Positions 49,601 through 56,362 of a DNA stretch of 64,000 nucleotides are shown here, in pieces. Source of the DNA: a virus; IMG/VR virus record IMGVR_UViG_3300028920_002946, positions 118,678 through 182,677 of that record. One strand, written 5' to 3'. A program made the translations under genes and the position numbers. Each line of letters opens with the position of its first letter. Within the stretch, counting starts at the first letter, position 1. The notes beneath the pieces are model-generated. The model was not told the DNA's origin and made no database searches. It saw only the letters and a program-made list of their open reading frames with translations.

Positions 49601-49660
49601 ATGACAAACGCCATGCTCAGGATAGTCGGAGAAGGTAGGGAGGGGAGAGGGCCGTCCTGA
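49601..49660 (+). CDS. tRNA-operon leader peptide 1 (19 aa)
   Basis: GGAGGAG, then ATG 49601 to TGA 49658. Product MTNAMLRIVGEGREGRGPS. Codons from 49619 to 49651 include AGG, ATA, GGA, GAA, GGT, GAG, GGG and AGA: one for every tRNA downstream up to 53197 (Arg CCT, CAT, Gly TCC, Glu TTC, Gly GCC, Glu CTC, Gly CCC, Arg TCT). Only GTC is foreign in that run. By analogy with amino-acid leader peptides the ribosome would act as a sensor of these tRNAs; the peptide itself probably has no role. Confidence 0.8.
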   Translation: MTNAMLRIVGEGREGRGPS

Positions 49661-49697
49661 CGGGGCGTTTTGCGTTTGAACACCAACCCCCGTCAGG
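49656..49697 (+). promoter_or_regulatory. Antiterminator pairing, leader 1
   Basis: CCTGACGGGG (49656-49665, covering the leader's stop codon) is complementary, 10 of 10 bases, to CCCCGTCAGG (49688-49697), the 5' arm of the terminator. The two hairpins are mutually exclusive. Confidence 0.75.
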
Positions 49698-49721
49698 CCA
49701 GCCTGGCGGGGGTTTCTTTTT
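49687..49721 (+). terminator. Intrinsic terminator, tRNA leader 1
   Basis: 11-bp stem (49687-49697 with 49702-49712, one G-T pair), CCAG loop, then TTTCTTTTTC. Lies between leader peptide 1 and the first tRNA (49763). Confidence 0.88.
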
Positions 49722-49762
49722 CTGTTCTTTGACAGTCTGCGGGTGCTAACAAGAACATCCAA

Positions 49763-49838
49763 GGCCCTATCGTCTAGTGGACCAGGACGGGTGGTTCTCA
49801 GCCATCAAACCGGGGTTCAATTCCCCGTAGGGCTACCA
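49763..49838 (+). tRNA. tRNA-Glu(CTC)
   Basis: Cloverleaf with anticodon stem GGTGG/CCATC and loop TTCTCAG (anticodon CTC). CCA encoded. First tRNA of block 1; matches GAG in leader 1. Confidence 0.9.
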
Positions 49839-49957
49839 TATAGCAAGCTTGTCGCGAGAGGACTCCGCGCGGGGTCTCCGCCCCCAAGGCCTGGCCCGGG
49901 CCGGCAGGGCGGGAGTAGCGGCGGCAGGGCGCTTTCACTACGGATCGGAGGAGGCCG

Positions 49958-50638
49958 ATGGATACTGCAATCGTGGAAATCAGGGCCGCCGAGGGCGGCG
50001 ACGACGCAAAGCTCCTCGTCGAGGAGCAACTGAAGATTTACGGCAAGGCGTGCATGCTGCATGGGCTATGACTGGCCATCCTGGAGATGCGGCCGGGATA
50101 CGTCTGCATCAAGGTGTCGGGACCCGGGGCCGGAAAACTCTTCGGGCCGGAGGGGGGCGGCCACAGGTGGCAGAGGGTGCCGCCGACGGAGAGGCGCGGC
50201 CGCGTCCAGACATCAACCGTCACGGTAGCGGTTCTTCGGGAGATCCCCGATCTGTCGCTCGACATCCCCGACGAGGACATTGAGATCACGACAGCCCGGG
50301 GATCCGGCAGGGGCGGCCAGCACCGCAACGTCACGGACTCCGCCGTGCAGATCAAACACGTCCCCACGGGCGTTATCGTGAGGTGCGAGTCGGAGCGCAG
50401 CCAGCACCGCAACATGGAACAGGCCATGGGTGTGCTGAAGCAGCGCATCCACCATCTGAGGGCCTCCTCGGTTTCAGAGGGGCGCAACAGCAGGCGCCGG
50501 CAGCAGGTGGGGAGCGGCATGCGCGGCGACAAGGTCAGGACCGTTCGCGTGAGGGACGGCAGGGTCGTCAACCATCTCAACGGCGGGCGCACGACGTACA
50601 AGCGGTATTCGCAGGGGCATATCGAGGATTTGTGGTAG
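49958..50638 (+). CDS. Class I release factor (RF1-like) interrupted by an in-frame UGA
   Basis: ATG 49958 follows GGAGGAGG. The frame runs 37 codons to UGA 50069-50071, then continues in the same frame to 50638. Upstream: VEIRAAEGGDDAKLLV; downstream: GGHRWQRVPPTERRGR (PxT-like tripeptide PPT, so UAA/UAG type) and the catalytic GGQ (SGRGGQHRNVTDS). The full product would be ~226 aa without RF domain 1. The UGA (followed by C) replaces a single non-conserved residue with no shift, so readthrough, or a decayed gene, must be considered. Sits between two tRNA-Glu genes. Confidence 0.7.
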
Positions 50639-50644
50639 CGACAC

Positions 50645-50720
50645 GGCCCGGTCGTCTAGTGGTTAGGACATTGGGTTTTCATCCCAAAGATCGCGAGTTC
50701 GATTCTCGTCCGGGCTACCA
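50645..50720 (+). tRNA. tRNA-Glu(TTC)
   Basis: Anticodon stem TTGGG/CCCAA, loop TTTTCAT, CCA encoded. Starts 6 nt after the release-factor gene. Confidence 0.92.
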
Positions 50721-50756
50721 CCCACTCCGGGGGGCGCTATTGAAAAAGGTATTAAC

Positions 50757-50785
50757 TTTACAACAGCGCCCCTCGGGAGTATATT
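50757..50785 (+). promoter_or_regulatory. Sigma70-type promoter TTTACA-17-TATATT
   Basis: -35 TTTACA (50757-50762), -10 TATATT (50780-50785). Start near 50792, 5 nt before tRNA(CAT). An internal promoter not subject to leader 1. Confidence 0.75.
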
Positions 50786-50796
50786 GATGGGTTACA

Positions 50797-50873
50797 GGGC
50801 CCATAACTCAGTCGGTCAGAGTAGCGGACTCATAATCCGTCTGTCCAAGGTTCGAGCCCTTGTGGGCCCACCA
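50797..50873 (+). tRNA. tRNA(CAT): Ile2 or elongator Met
   Basis: Anticodon stem GCGGA/TCCGT, loop CTCATAA, CCA encoded. CAT can be Met or, with lysidine, Ile reading AUA. Leader 1 contains ATA, which favours Ile; sequence alone does not decide. Confidence 0.85.
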
Positions 50874-50894
50874 CCCATCACAAGGAGCCCCCAA

Positions 50895-51170
50895 ATGATC
50901 ATCACGGCGAATTACGCCCCAGGGCAGCGTGTCTCGATAGTCGATGCCGAACTCACGGCGAGGGTCATGGGGGTGCTGTTCACCGACCGCGGCGTGTCGT
51001 ACATATGCCGATGGTATGACGGCCAGGAATTCCAAGAGAACGAGTTCGGTGACTCAGAGCTGTCCTCGACGGGAACACAGAACAGGGTGGCGGCGATATG
51101 CGGGGCGAGCGATGAAAAAGGCGACAAGGGAATTGCCGAAAAGGTTGCCGAGGCTAACCGCCGGAACTGA
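50895..51170 (+). CDS. Small protein, 91 aa
   Basis: ATG 50895 after AAGGAG. Strand-rich N-terminal half (YAPGQRVSIVDAELTARVMG) typical of a small beta-barrel. Overlaps the next gene. Function unknown. Confidence 0.6.
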   Translation: MIITANYAPGQRVSIVDAELTARVMGVLFTDRGVSYICRWYDGQEFQENEFGDSELSSTGTQNRVAAICGASDEKGDKGIAEKVAEANRRN

Positions 51171-51600
51171 CATCAAGGCCTACCTCAAGGAGAAGCGCCG
51201 CTGTGAGTGCGCGCTTCTCAAGGCCATGCGCGAGGCCCACGCCGACCTCAAGGAACTCCTCAAAAAGATGGAGTCCCATTGGGAGTACGAGGATCTCGTC
51301 TACCGGTTCTACCACCACAGCTACAAGGCGCAGTTCGCCGCCGACCTCGGCAACGAGGTGTTCGACAGGCTCCTGTCTTTGGTGCCGTGGGGACACCGTG
51401 AATGCCCCGTGTTCGTACGCAGGCTGCGAGCGCGGTGCCGGCGGCCGTGGACCATGAGAAGGTCGAGGGCCGACATCGAACTGATGCTCCACGCGCGCTA
51501 CTTCCTGGAGATGGCCGTGAGGTACGGCAGGAGATACAAGCGGGGGCCGAATCCCATGCCGAGCGGGTATGCGGCCCTGATGTGCCTGTACGGATTATGA
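51112..51600 (+). CDS. Unknown basic helical protein, 162 aa
   Basis: ATG 51112 overlaps the preceding gene. Helical with an Arg-rich centre (RRLRARCRRPWTMRRSR). Ends 4 nt before tRNA-Arg(TCT). Function unknown. Confidence 0.55.
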   Translation: MKKATRELPKRLPRLTAGTDIKAYLKEKRRCECALLKAMREAHADLKELLKKMESHWEYEDLVYRFYHHSYKAQFAADLGNEVFDRLLSLVPWGHRECPVFVRRLRARCRRPWTMRRSRADIELMLHARYFLEMAVRYGRRYKRGPNPMPSGYAALMCLYGL

Positions 51601-51604
51601 TAAC

Positions 51605-51680
51605 GCCCCCGTAGCTCAGACGAATAGAGCCTCGGACTTCTAATCCGATTGCCCGGGTTTGAGTCCCGGCGGGGGTTCCA
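51605..51680 (+). tRNA. tRNA-Arg(TCT)
   Basis: Stem TCGGA/TCCGA, loop CTTCTAA. Matches AGA in leader 1. CCA encoded. Confidence 0.92.
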
Positions 51681-51681
51681 C

Positions 51682-51756
51682 GCGGACGTAGCTCAATGGT
51701 AGAGCTCGACCCTTCCAAGGTCGCTGTTGTCGGTTCGAGTCCGATCGTCCGCTCCA
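51682..51756 (+). tRNA. tRNA-Gly(TCC)
   Basis: Stem CGACC/GGTCG, loop CTTCCAA. One base after the previous tRNA. Matches GGA in leader 1. Confidence 0.93.
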
Positions 51757-51775
51757 ATTTGTCAAGCGGGATCAG

Positions 51776-52393
51776 ATGAGAAAATTTCGGGATCTATGGA
51801 AACCCTACATCAACCGGCAGAAGTGCTCGGAGTGCCAGCTTGTGACGGCGCTCAACGCGTACACCTATCTGCACGGCAGGCCATATTGCGAACAGGATTC
51901 GGACGAGTACGAGCGCCTTGTCGATATGGTGGGTGCCAGGCACGGGTCGGCGATACACATCGAGAGGGCGTGGAAGCTGTTGGGGATATGGCCCGTCGCC
52001 AGATATATCTCCTTCGATGATGTTCTGTCGCACAGCCCGAGCCACATTTACATGAAGAGGCTACCGCACGACAGGAACTCGAATTGGTCGAAGAGGGTGA
52101 CATGGGTCAAGCGCAACGGGACGATCCAGCGCCAGTCGAAGTCGAAGGCCGTGCTGCCGGCCGAGGTGACGATATGGCATCCGACGGTCGGCTACCACTC
52201 ATGTCTAATTATCGACCGCAACGAGGCCCTCGACATGGTGAGGGTGTCCAACTTCAAGCACGACACGCATTGGTCGGGCTGGATGTTCGTTTCGGAGCTC
52301 AAATGTCTCGAGAGCCGGGTCACGAGCGGGAAGGACGGCTTGAACAGCGATGGTCAGCAGTGGCTGTACAGGGTTTTCGGAACGCGGGAGTAA
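51776..52393 (+). CDS. Putative papain-fold (C39-like) cysteine peptidase
   Basis: 205 aa from ATG 51776. QKCSECQLVTALNAYTYL supplies a candidate Cys followed by the helix typical of papain-like folds, and GYHSCLIIDR a candidate His. Peptidase C39-like similarity by eye. The stop TAA (52391) lies inside the next tRNA. Confidence 0.45.
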   Translation: MRKFRDLWKPYINRQKCSECQLVTALNAYTYLHGRPYCEQDSDEYERLVDMVGARHGSAIHIERAWKLLGIWPVARYISFDDVLSHSPSHIYMKRLPHDRNSNWSKRVTWVKRNGTIQRQSKSKAVLPAEVTIWHPTVGYHSCLIIDRNEALDMVRVSNFKHDTHWSGWMFVSELKCLESRVTSGKDGLNSDGQQWLYRVFGTRE

Positions 52394-52458
52394 CTCAGTG
52401 GCGGAGTCTCTGCTTCCCAAGCAGATGGTCGCGGGTTCGAACCCCGCCTCCCGCTCCA
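52384..52458 (+). tRNA. tRNA-Gly(CCC)
   Basis: Stem TCTGC/GCAGA, loop TTCCCAA. The preceding CDS ends within its first 10 nt. Matches GGG in leader 1. Confidence 0.92.
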
Positions 52459-52473
52459 CCGTAAGGAAGTTTT

Positions 52474-52812
52474 ATGGCCTTAGACTACATCTTCGATGAG
52501 GATGCAGTTCTCAAGGAAGCGGGCGAGTGGCCCGAGATACATTGTAGTGCCGAGGTGTTTTGCAACAGGTGTCGGGTCAAGCACACTACACTCAAATTCA
52601 CCATGAGCCATCCAGATTACAAGCTACCCAAGGACGTTGTAGGTTGCTTCTATGGGCATGATATGCGCGCCTGTATGTGGTACAACGGAAGAATCGAAAA
52701 GGGGTGGTACAGGAGTAGCGACGTTATCTGCTGCCCCCAATGCGCCCCTAAAGAGAAACGTCATGAAAGATGGAGCTTGTTCTGGTGGAATTTCTGGGGT
52801 CGGTTTTTCTGA
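52474..52812 (+). CDS. Cys-rich small protein, 112 aa
   Basis: ATG 52474 after AAGGAA. Cys pairs at CNRC and CCPQC suggest metal binding; aromatic C-terminus (WSLFWWNFWGRFF). Lower GC than neighbours. Function unknown. Confidence 0.55.
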   Translation: MALDYIFDEDAVLKEAGEWPEIHCSAEVFCNRCRVKHTTLKFTMSHPDYKLPKDVVGCFYGHDMRACMWYNGRIEKGWYRSSDVICCPQCAPKEKRHERWSLFWWNFWGRFF

Positions 52813-52865
52813 AGAGGAAGGCTTCACACGAAAGCTGAACAGTCCCCCTCTCCCGCTCCATATAT

Positions 52866-52941
52866 GCGGCAGTAGCTCATCCGGTAGAGCACCTGCTTGC
52901 CATGCAGGAGGTGGTCGGTTCGAGGCCGGCCTGCCGCACCA
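52866..52941 (+). tRNA. tRNA-Gly(GCC)
   Basis: Stem CCTGC/GCAGG, loop TTGCCAT. CCA encoded. Reads GGT/GGC; leader 1 has GGT. Confidence 0.93.
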
Positions 52942-52943
52942 GA

Positions 52944-52972
52944 TTAATCCAGGACGCCCGACATATTATATT
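52944..52972 (+). promoter_or_regulatory. Sigma70-type promoter TTAATC-17-TATATT
   Basis: -35 TTAATC (52944-52949), -10 TATATT (52967-52972). Start near 52979, upstream of a structured region and tRNA-Arg(CCT). Confidence 0.65.
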
Positions 52973-52978
52973 GGTGTA

Positions 52979-53110
52979 TGGAAGCCGTAAAACCCATGGG
53001 GCCGGAGGCAAGACAACCGACCGCGCGGCGGCGCCGACGGGGGACAACTTCCCCGGCCTCACGAAGCCGGGCGCCCTTGAGGTTAGAGTCGCCTTTCCCC
53101 ATGGGTCCCG
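52979..53110 (+). ncRNA. Candidate structured RNA (~130 nt), unknown class
   Basis: Closing stem 52992-53001 with 53097-53106 (10 bp perfect), continued after a CC bulge by 53004-53009 with 53091-53096, then 53012-53014 with 53088-53090 and 53015-53018 with 53081-53084 (AGA bulge). Inside are GGCGCC (53030-53035 with 53070-53075) and a GGGG/CCCC hairpin (53040-53054). Promoter immediately upstream. Alternatively a 50-codon Arg-rich frame (52978-53130) runs through it, ending inside tRNA-Arg(CCT). I recognise no known RNA class. Confidence 0.5.
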
Positions 53111-53120
53111 GCATATGTAA

Positions 53121-53197
53121 GCCCCTGTAGCTCAGCAGGATAGAGCACGAGTTTCCTAAACTCGGTGTCCCGCGTTCGAGTCGCGGCAGGGGTGCCA
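53121..53197 (+). tRNA. tRNA-Arg(CCT)
   Basis: Stem CGAGT/ACTCG, loop TTCCTAA. Last tRNA of block 1; AGG occurs twice in leader 1. Confidence 0.92.
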
Positions 53198-53216
53198 AAT
53201 ACAGATGGAGGATGTC

Positions 53217-53783
53217 ATGAGGGCAACGCCCAAGAAGTCCGCATCGAAGGCCCCGCGCCCGAGGCGCAATAGCACCCGCAAGGCTGCCGCCAAGCCCAAG
53301 CCGAAAAAGAAGAATACCCCGCCCGACGAGGAGGGGTTCCTCCATGACCGCCTCCTGACGGTCGAATCGGCCCTCAAGAACTTGACCAAGCACGTCCGCC
53401 ACATCGAGAAGGCCCTCGATGACGCCGAGGGAAGGGGCCGGGAAAAAGCCGCCTGGGAGGGTTTCGGCGAGGGCATGAGCGCCCTGTCGGGCCTCATCAC
53501 CGACATCCGAACCATCGAGACCAACATCCGCGATATAGTGGCGCAGAATCCGACCGACCGCCTCGAAAACGCGCTCGGCCGCGCCGTCATGCTGTCGCTG
53601 CTGTGGTTCAGGGAGGGCGACCGCGAACCTCTGCAGATACACAGGATCCTCGTTGCGAAGGTGCTGGACATCTTGAAGGAGTGGGCCTCCAAGAAGGATG
53701 TCAAAACCTTCGAGGGCAGCATGGACCAAGCCCTCGCCAGGAGCGTGTACGACGCCCTCGGCGGCCATTCGATTCTCGACTGA
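53217..53783 (+). CDS. Helical protein with basic N-terminus, 188 aa
   Basis: ATG 53217 with GGAGG upstream. Basic N-terminus (Lys/Arg/Pro), then an all-helical body. Possibly DNA- or RNA-binding. Function unknown. Confidence 0.55.
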   Translation: MRATPKKSASKAPRPRRNSTRKAAAKPKPKKKNTPPDEEGFLHDRLLTVESALKNLTKHVRHIEKALDDAEGRGREKAAWEGFGEGMSALSGLITDIRTIETNIRDIVAQNPTDRLENALGRAVMLSLLWFREGDREPLQIHRILVAKVLDILKEWASKKDVKTFEGSMDQALARSVYDALGGHSILD

Positions 53784-53829
53784 CAACCAAACGAGGCGGC
53801 GCCGCCGCCGCAGAAGAAAGGCGTTCAAA

Positions 53830-54348
53830 ATGGCAATGACCGTACCGGACGACGTCGTGCCGATCATCACGCCGGCGATACGGAATCGTATCGCGCAGCT
53901 ACTCGAGGAGGCCTTCAAGCTCGCCTCGCTGGCAGACTGCTCGGATGTCCTCGAGGGAAGCATCGACAAGCTGACGGCGAAGTACTTCCAGGAGGGCGGG
54001 TCGCCGAGAGATCTCGATGACATGCCGGACAACTCCGACCCGCCGTCGATGTCGATCCTCACAACCGATCTTCCGTCGCCCCGGTCCCTCCTCGAGTCCG
54101 GCGGCCAATCCCGGGCGGTTGGCAGGAACGTCAAAAAGACCCGGGGGATCCCCGTCAGCGAGTTGGTTGAGGCCGACAACTATACGGCGCGCGGAAACCC
54201 CGTGTCCAGGTACAAGGGTGTGTCGTACAGCGGCATGGTGCGCAGGCCGTGGGTGGCCAGGTACAAGGGGAGGCGCCTGGGCTGCTACAAGGATGAGGTT
54301 TCCGCCGCGCAGGCATACGAGCGCGCGCGGTCGAGGAAAAGGGGTTGA
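53830..54348 (+). CDS. AP2-domain DNA-binding protein
   Basis: 172 aa from ATG 53830. C-terminal 45 residues SRYKGVSYSG ... WVARYKGRRLGCYKDEVSAAQAYERA fit an AP2/ERF domain, as in many phage HNH-AP2 proteins, but without HNH. N-terminal ~100 residues are helical and acidic. Ends at the -35 of leader 2. Confidence 0.68.
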   Translation: MAMTVPDDVVPIITPAIRNRIAQLLEEAFKLASLADCSDVLEGSIDKLTAKYFQEGGSPRDLDDMPDNSDPPSMSILTTDLPSPRSLLESGGQSRAVGRNVKKTRGIPVSELVEADNYTARGNPVSRYKGVSYSGMVRRPWVARYKGRRLGCYKDEVSAAQAYERARSRKRG

Positions 54349-54373
54349 CATCGACCCGCAACGGCGGTATATT
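54345..54373 (+). promoter_or_regulatory. Sigma70 promoter TTGACA-17-TATATT, tRNA leader 2
   Basis: TTGACA (54345-54350, at the stop of the AP2 gene), 17-bp spacer, TATATT (54368-54373). Confidence 0.82.
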
Positions 54374-54427
54374 TGATGGATGTCTGCGCCGGGCGTGCCG
54401 CGGCGCAAACCAGCAGGGAGATTCGGA

Positions 54428-54496
54428 ATGTCTGTGACGGTCCTCAAACGAGTCGTTGTCAAGCGTCGGGTATCGACGCCAAGGGGGGCCGTGTAG
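54428..54496 (+). CDS. tRNA-operon leader peptide 2 (22 aa)
   Basis: ATG 54428 (GGGAG upstream) to TAG 54494. Nine successive codons 54446-54472 encode KRVVVKRRV, using AAA, CGA, GTC, GTT, GTC, AAG, CGT, CGG and GTA. The tRNAs downstream to 56021 are Lys TTT, Val TAC, Lys CTT, Arg CCG, Arg ACG and Val GAC, and each has a codon here. Probably a translation sensor, not a functional peptide. Confidence 0.82.
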   Translation: MSVTVLKRVVVKRRVSTPRGAV

Positions 54497-54533
54497 CCTA
54501 GTTTCCGTCTCACGCGATGAATACACGACCCCC
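54484..54533 (+). promoter_or_regulatory. Antiterminator pairing, leader 2
   Basis: 54484-54495 (GGGGGCCGTGTA, reaching into the TAG) pairs with 54522-54533 (TACACGACCCCC), 11 of 12 positions, one C-A mismatch. The second segment includes the terminator's 5' arm. Confidence 0.72.
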
Positions 54534-54561
54534 GGGCGAGCAGCCTGGGGGTTTTCTTTTT
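54529..54561 (+). terminator. Intrinsic terminator, tRNA leader 2
   Basis: Nine-bp stem 54529-54537 with 54543-54551 (one G-T), GAGCA loop, TTTTCTTTTT. tRNA-Lys begins at 54562, directly after the U-tract. Confidence 0.88.
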
Positions 54562-54637
54562 GGGTCCGTAGCTCAGTTGGTAGAGCTTGCGCCTTTTAAG
54601 CGTAAGGTCCCGGGTTCGAAACCCGGCGGGCCCACCA
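54562..54637 (+). tRNA. tRNA-Lys(TTT)
   Basis: Stem TGCGC/GCGTA, loop CTTTTAA. CCA encoded. Abuts the leader 2 terminator; matches AAA. Confidence 0.93.
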
Positions 54638-54670
54638 GAGGGGACTTGCTATTCTATGCATATCCTTTTC

Positions 54671-54745
54671 GGGCGTGTAGCTCAGTCGGTGCAGAGCGCG
54701 TGTTTTACAGGCACGAGGTCGAGCGTTCGAGTCGCTCCGCGCCCA
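54671..54745 (+). tRNA. tRNA-Val(TAC)
   Basis: Stem CGTGT/GCACG, loop TTTACAG. CCA not encoded (ACGG follows). Matches GTA in leader 2. Confidence 0.85.
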
Positions 54746-54762
54746 CGGAAAGGGATGGTGCC

Positions 54763-55173
54763 ATGGGAAACGAGGAAATCGACGGCTTCAGCACGGAGAT
54801 GATAAGAGAACTCAGGAACGACTTTACATTCTTCATCGCCATGTCCATGCTGAAAATAATGGCGTCATCAACGCCGGACGCCAAGAAGTTCATTCGCGAG
54901 GTGGTCTGGAAATGGCGTGAAAAACAGGTGCAGGCACTGCACATAGTGGCGAGCGAGATGGACAAGAGGATGTTTGAGGACAAGGAGTTCTCCGAATTGT
55001 TCGGCCCCGTCATGAGGCAAGTGAACAAGACGCAGCGCGGGGTGATGATAGACTGCATACGCAAATTCTGCGACACCATGGAGGAAGCCCTCGTCGCGTC
55101 CATGTCGTCCGAAACGGACGGAGGCGACGGGGATCCCTTGAATGAAGAAGGCGAAGGCAACGTGCCCTCATAG
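54763..55173 (+). CDS. Unknown helical protein, 136 aa
   Basis: ATG 54763 (AAAGGG upstream). Helical body with an acidic, Gly-rich tail. The TAG stop (55171-55173) lies within tRNA-Lys(CTT), a 10-nt overlap. Function unknown. Confidence 0.6.
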   Translation: MGNEEIDGFSTEMIRELRNDFTFFIAMSMLKIMASSTPDAKKFIREVVWKWREKQVQALHIVASEMDKRMFEDKEFSELFGPVMRQVNKTQRGVMIDCIRKFCDTMEEALVASMSSETDGGDGDPLNEEGEGNVPS

Positions 55174-55239
55174 CTCAGCTGGTAGAGCAGCGGACTCTTA
55201 ATCCGCGAGTCCCAGGTTCGAACCCTGGTGGGGGTACCA
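55164..55239 (+). tRNA. tRNA-Lys(CTT)
   Basis: Stem GCGGA/TCCGC, loop CTCTTAA. CCA encoded. Overlapped at its 5' end by the preceding CDS. Matches AAG in leader 2. Confidence 0.92.
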
Positions 55240-55256
55240 ATTTTTCAGGGCGGCAA

Positions 55257-55333
55257 GCCCCCGTAGCTCAGCGGATGAGAGCACCACGCTCCGGACGTGG
55301 GGGTCGCGCGTTCGAGTCGCGCCGGGGGTACCA
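55257..55333 (+). tRNA. tRNA-Arg(CCG)
   Basis: Stem CCACG/CGTGG, loop CTCCGGA. Matches CGG in leader 2. Confidence 0.92.
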
Positions 55334-55347
55334 GCCAAGGGGTGGGC

Positions 55348-55854
55348 ATGGAAGGCGGATGGTTCGTCAAGCTTCTGCTTCTCACCGTCCAGAGGACGTG
55401 GGCCCTTCTGACGGGCGGGGTGGAGTCCCTGTTCTACCTGAAGCATTGGTCGAGGGGCCACAGGATCATCGCGAATGCGCGCGACCTGATAAGGGACACC
55501 GCCGAACTCGAGAGGTTCTACAAAGAGATGCACGTGGTCGAATACCGGCGGGATTGGCTTGACAGATGGTCGTTCCCGTGGGTCACGGCCGTCAAACGGA
55601 AGGGCGACTGCGAGGATTTCATGACGCTGTCGTACGCGATAATGAAGGAGAAGGCGAAGTGCGTGAGGACAGCCCTGTACGGTAGGAGGGACGGCAAGAG
55701 AGGCGGCCACGCCGTGCTGATCGTCCGCGAGTCCGGCGGGTGGGTCTTGATGAGCAACATGCACCGGTATATATGGTTCGACAATCCGCATGACGCGGCA
55801 CGGAAGCATTACGGAAAGGACACGACCAGGTACTACTTCCTGGACAGGACATAA
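55348..55854 (+). CDS. Transglutaminase-like cysteine peptidase (putative)
   Basis: 168 aa from ATG 55348. KGDCEDFMTLSYAIMKE has the Cys of the transglutaminase fold and GGHAVLIVR the His; a later Asn/Asp completes a triad. Such proteins are known in bacteria as BTLCPs. Activity is unproven. Confidence 0.6.
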   Translation: MEGGWFVKLLLLTVQRTWALLTGGVESLFYLKHWSRGHRIIANARDLIRDTAELERFYKEMHVVEYRRDWLDRWSFPWVTAVKRKGDCEDFMTLSYAIMKEKAKCVRTALYGRRDGKRGGHAVLIVRESGGWVLMSNMHRYIWFDNPHDAARKHYGKDTTRYYFLDRT

Positions 55855-55861
55855 AACATAC

Positions 55862-55938
55862 GCCCCCGTAGCTCAACTGGATAGAGCGTGCGGCTACGGA
55901 CCGCAAGGTTCCGGGTTCGACCCCTGGCGGGGGTGCCA
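55862..55938 (+). tRNA. tRNA-Arg(ACG)
   Basis: Stem TGCGG/CCGCA, loop CTACGGA. If edited to inosine it reads CGT, CGC and CGA; leader 2 has CGA and CGT. Confidence 0.92.
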
Positions 55939-55944
55939 TCTTCA

Positions 55945-56021
55945 GGGCGGTTAGCTCAGCTGGTTAGAGTACGTGGTCGACATCCACGAGGTCGGGAGTT
56001 CGAATCTCCCACCGCCCACCA
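55945..56021 (+). tRNA. tRNA-Val(GAC)
   Basis: Stem CGTGG/CCACG, loop TCGACAT. Matches GTC and GTT in leader 2. CCA encoded. Confidence 0.9.
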
Positions 56022-56050
56022 TAGACATTCAGGCTGCTTGATGGTATATT
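56022..56050 (+). promoter_or_regulatory. Sigma70-type promoter TAGACA-17-TATATT
   Basis: -35 TAGACA (56022-56027) begins right at the end of tRNA-Val(GAC); -10 TATATT (56045-56050). Start ~56057, beside ATG 56059, so the next message may be leaderless. Confidence 0.6.
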
Positions 56051-56058
56051 ACGGGCGT

Positions 56059-56298
56059 ATGAAACCTGAAACCGCCGACACACCGACGAAACCTGAAGCG
56101 GTTAACTACGTGGTCGTGTCATGTTGCGCCTGCAACAAGGTCATGTCGGACGACCGACAATGGTTCGACGGCACCGACCTATTGGCCGTCGTGCCCAAGC
56201 ACTTGGTGAGCCATTCCATCTGCCCTGAGTGCTTCGCCGCGCACTACCCTGAAATGCACGCCCGGTTCTCCAAACAGGGTAAAATACAGGCCGGCTGA
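56059..56298 (+). CDS. Small zinc-ribbon protein, 79 aa
   Basis: ATG 56059. CCACNK ... CPECF pairs ~45 residues apart suggest a metal site. Function unknown; possible leaderless expression from the promoter above. Confidence 0.55.
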   Translation: MKPETADTPTKPEAVNYVVVSCCACNKVMSDDRQWFDGTDLLAVVPKHLVSHSICPECFAAHYPEMHARFSKQGKIQAG

Positions 56299-56362
56299 CT
56301 CCCTAATAATGCTTTAATCGCCACACCTGCTGTACGGACATCAGCAATCAAGGGGATGCCAC

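Noticed and set aside
49728-49760. Second promoter (TTGACA at 49730) just before tRNA-Glu(CTC)
   Set aside because: There is no acceptable -10 at 16-18 bp.
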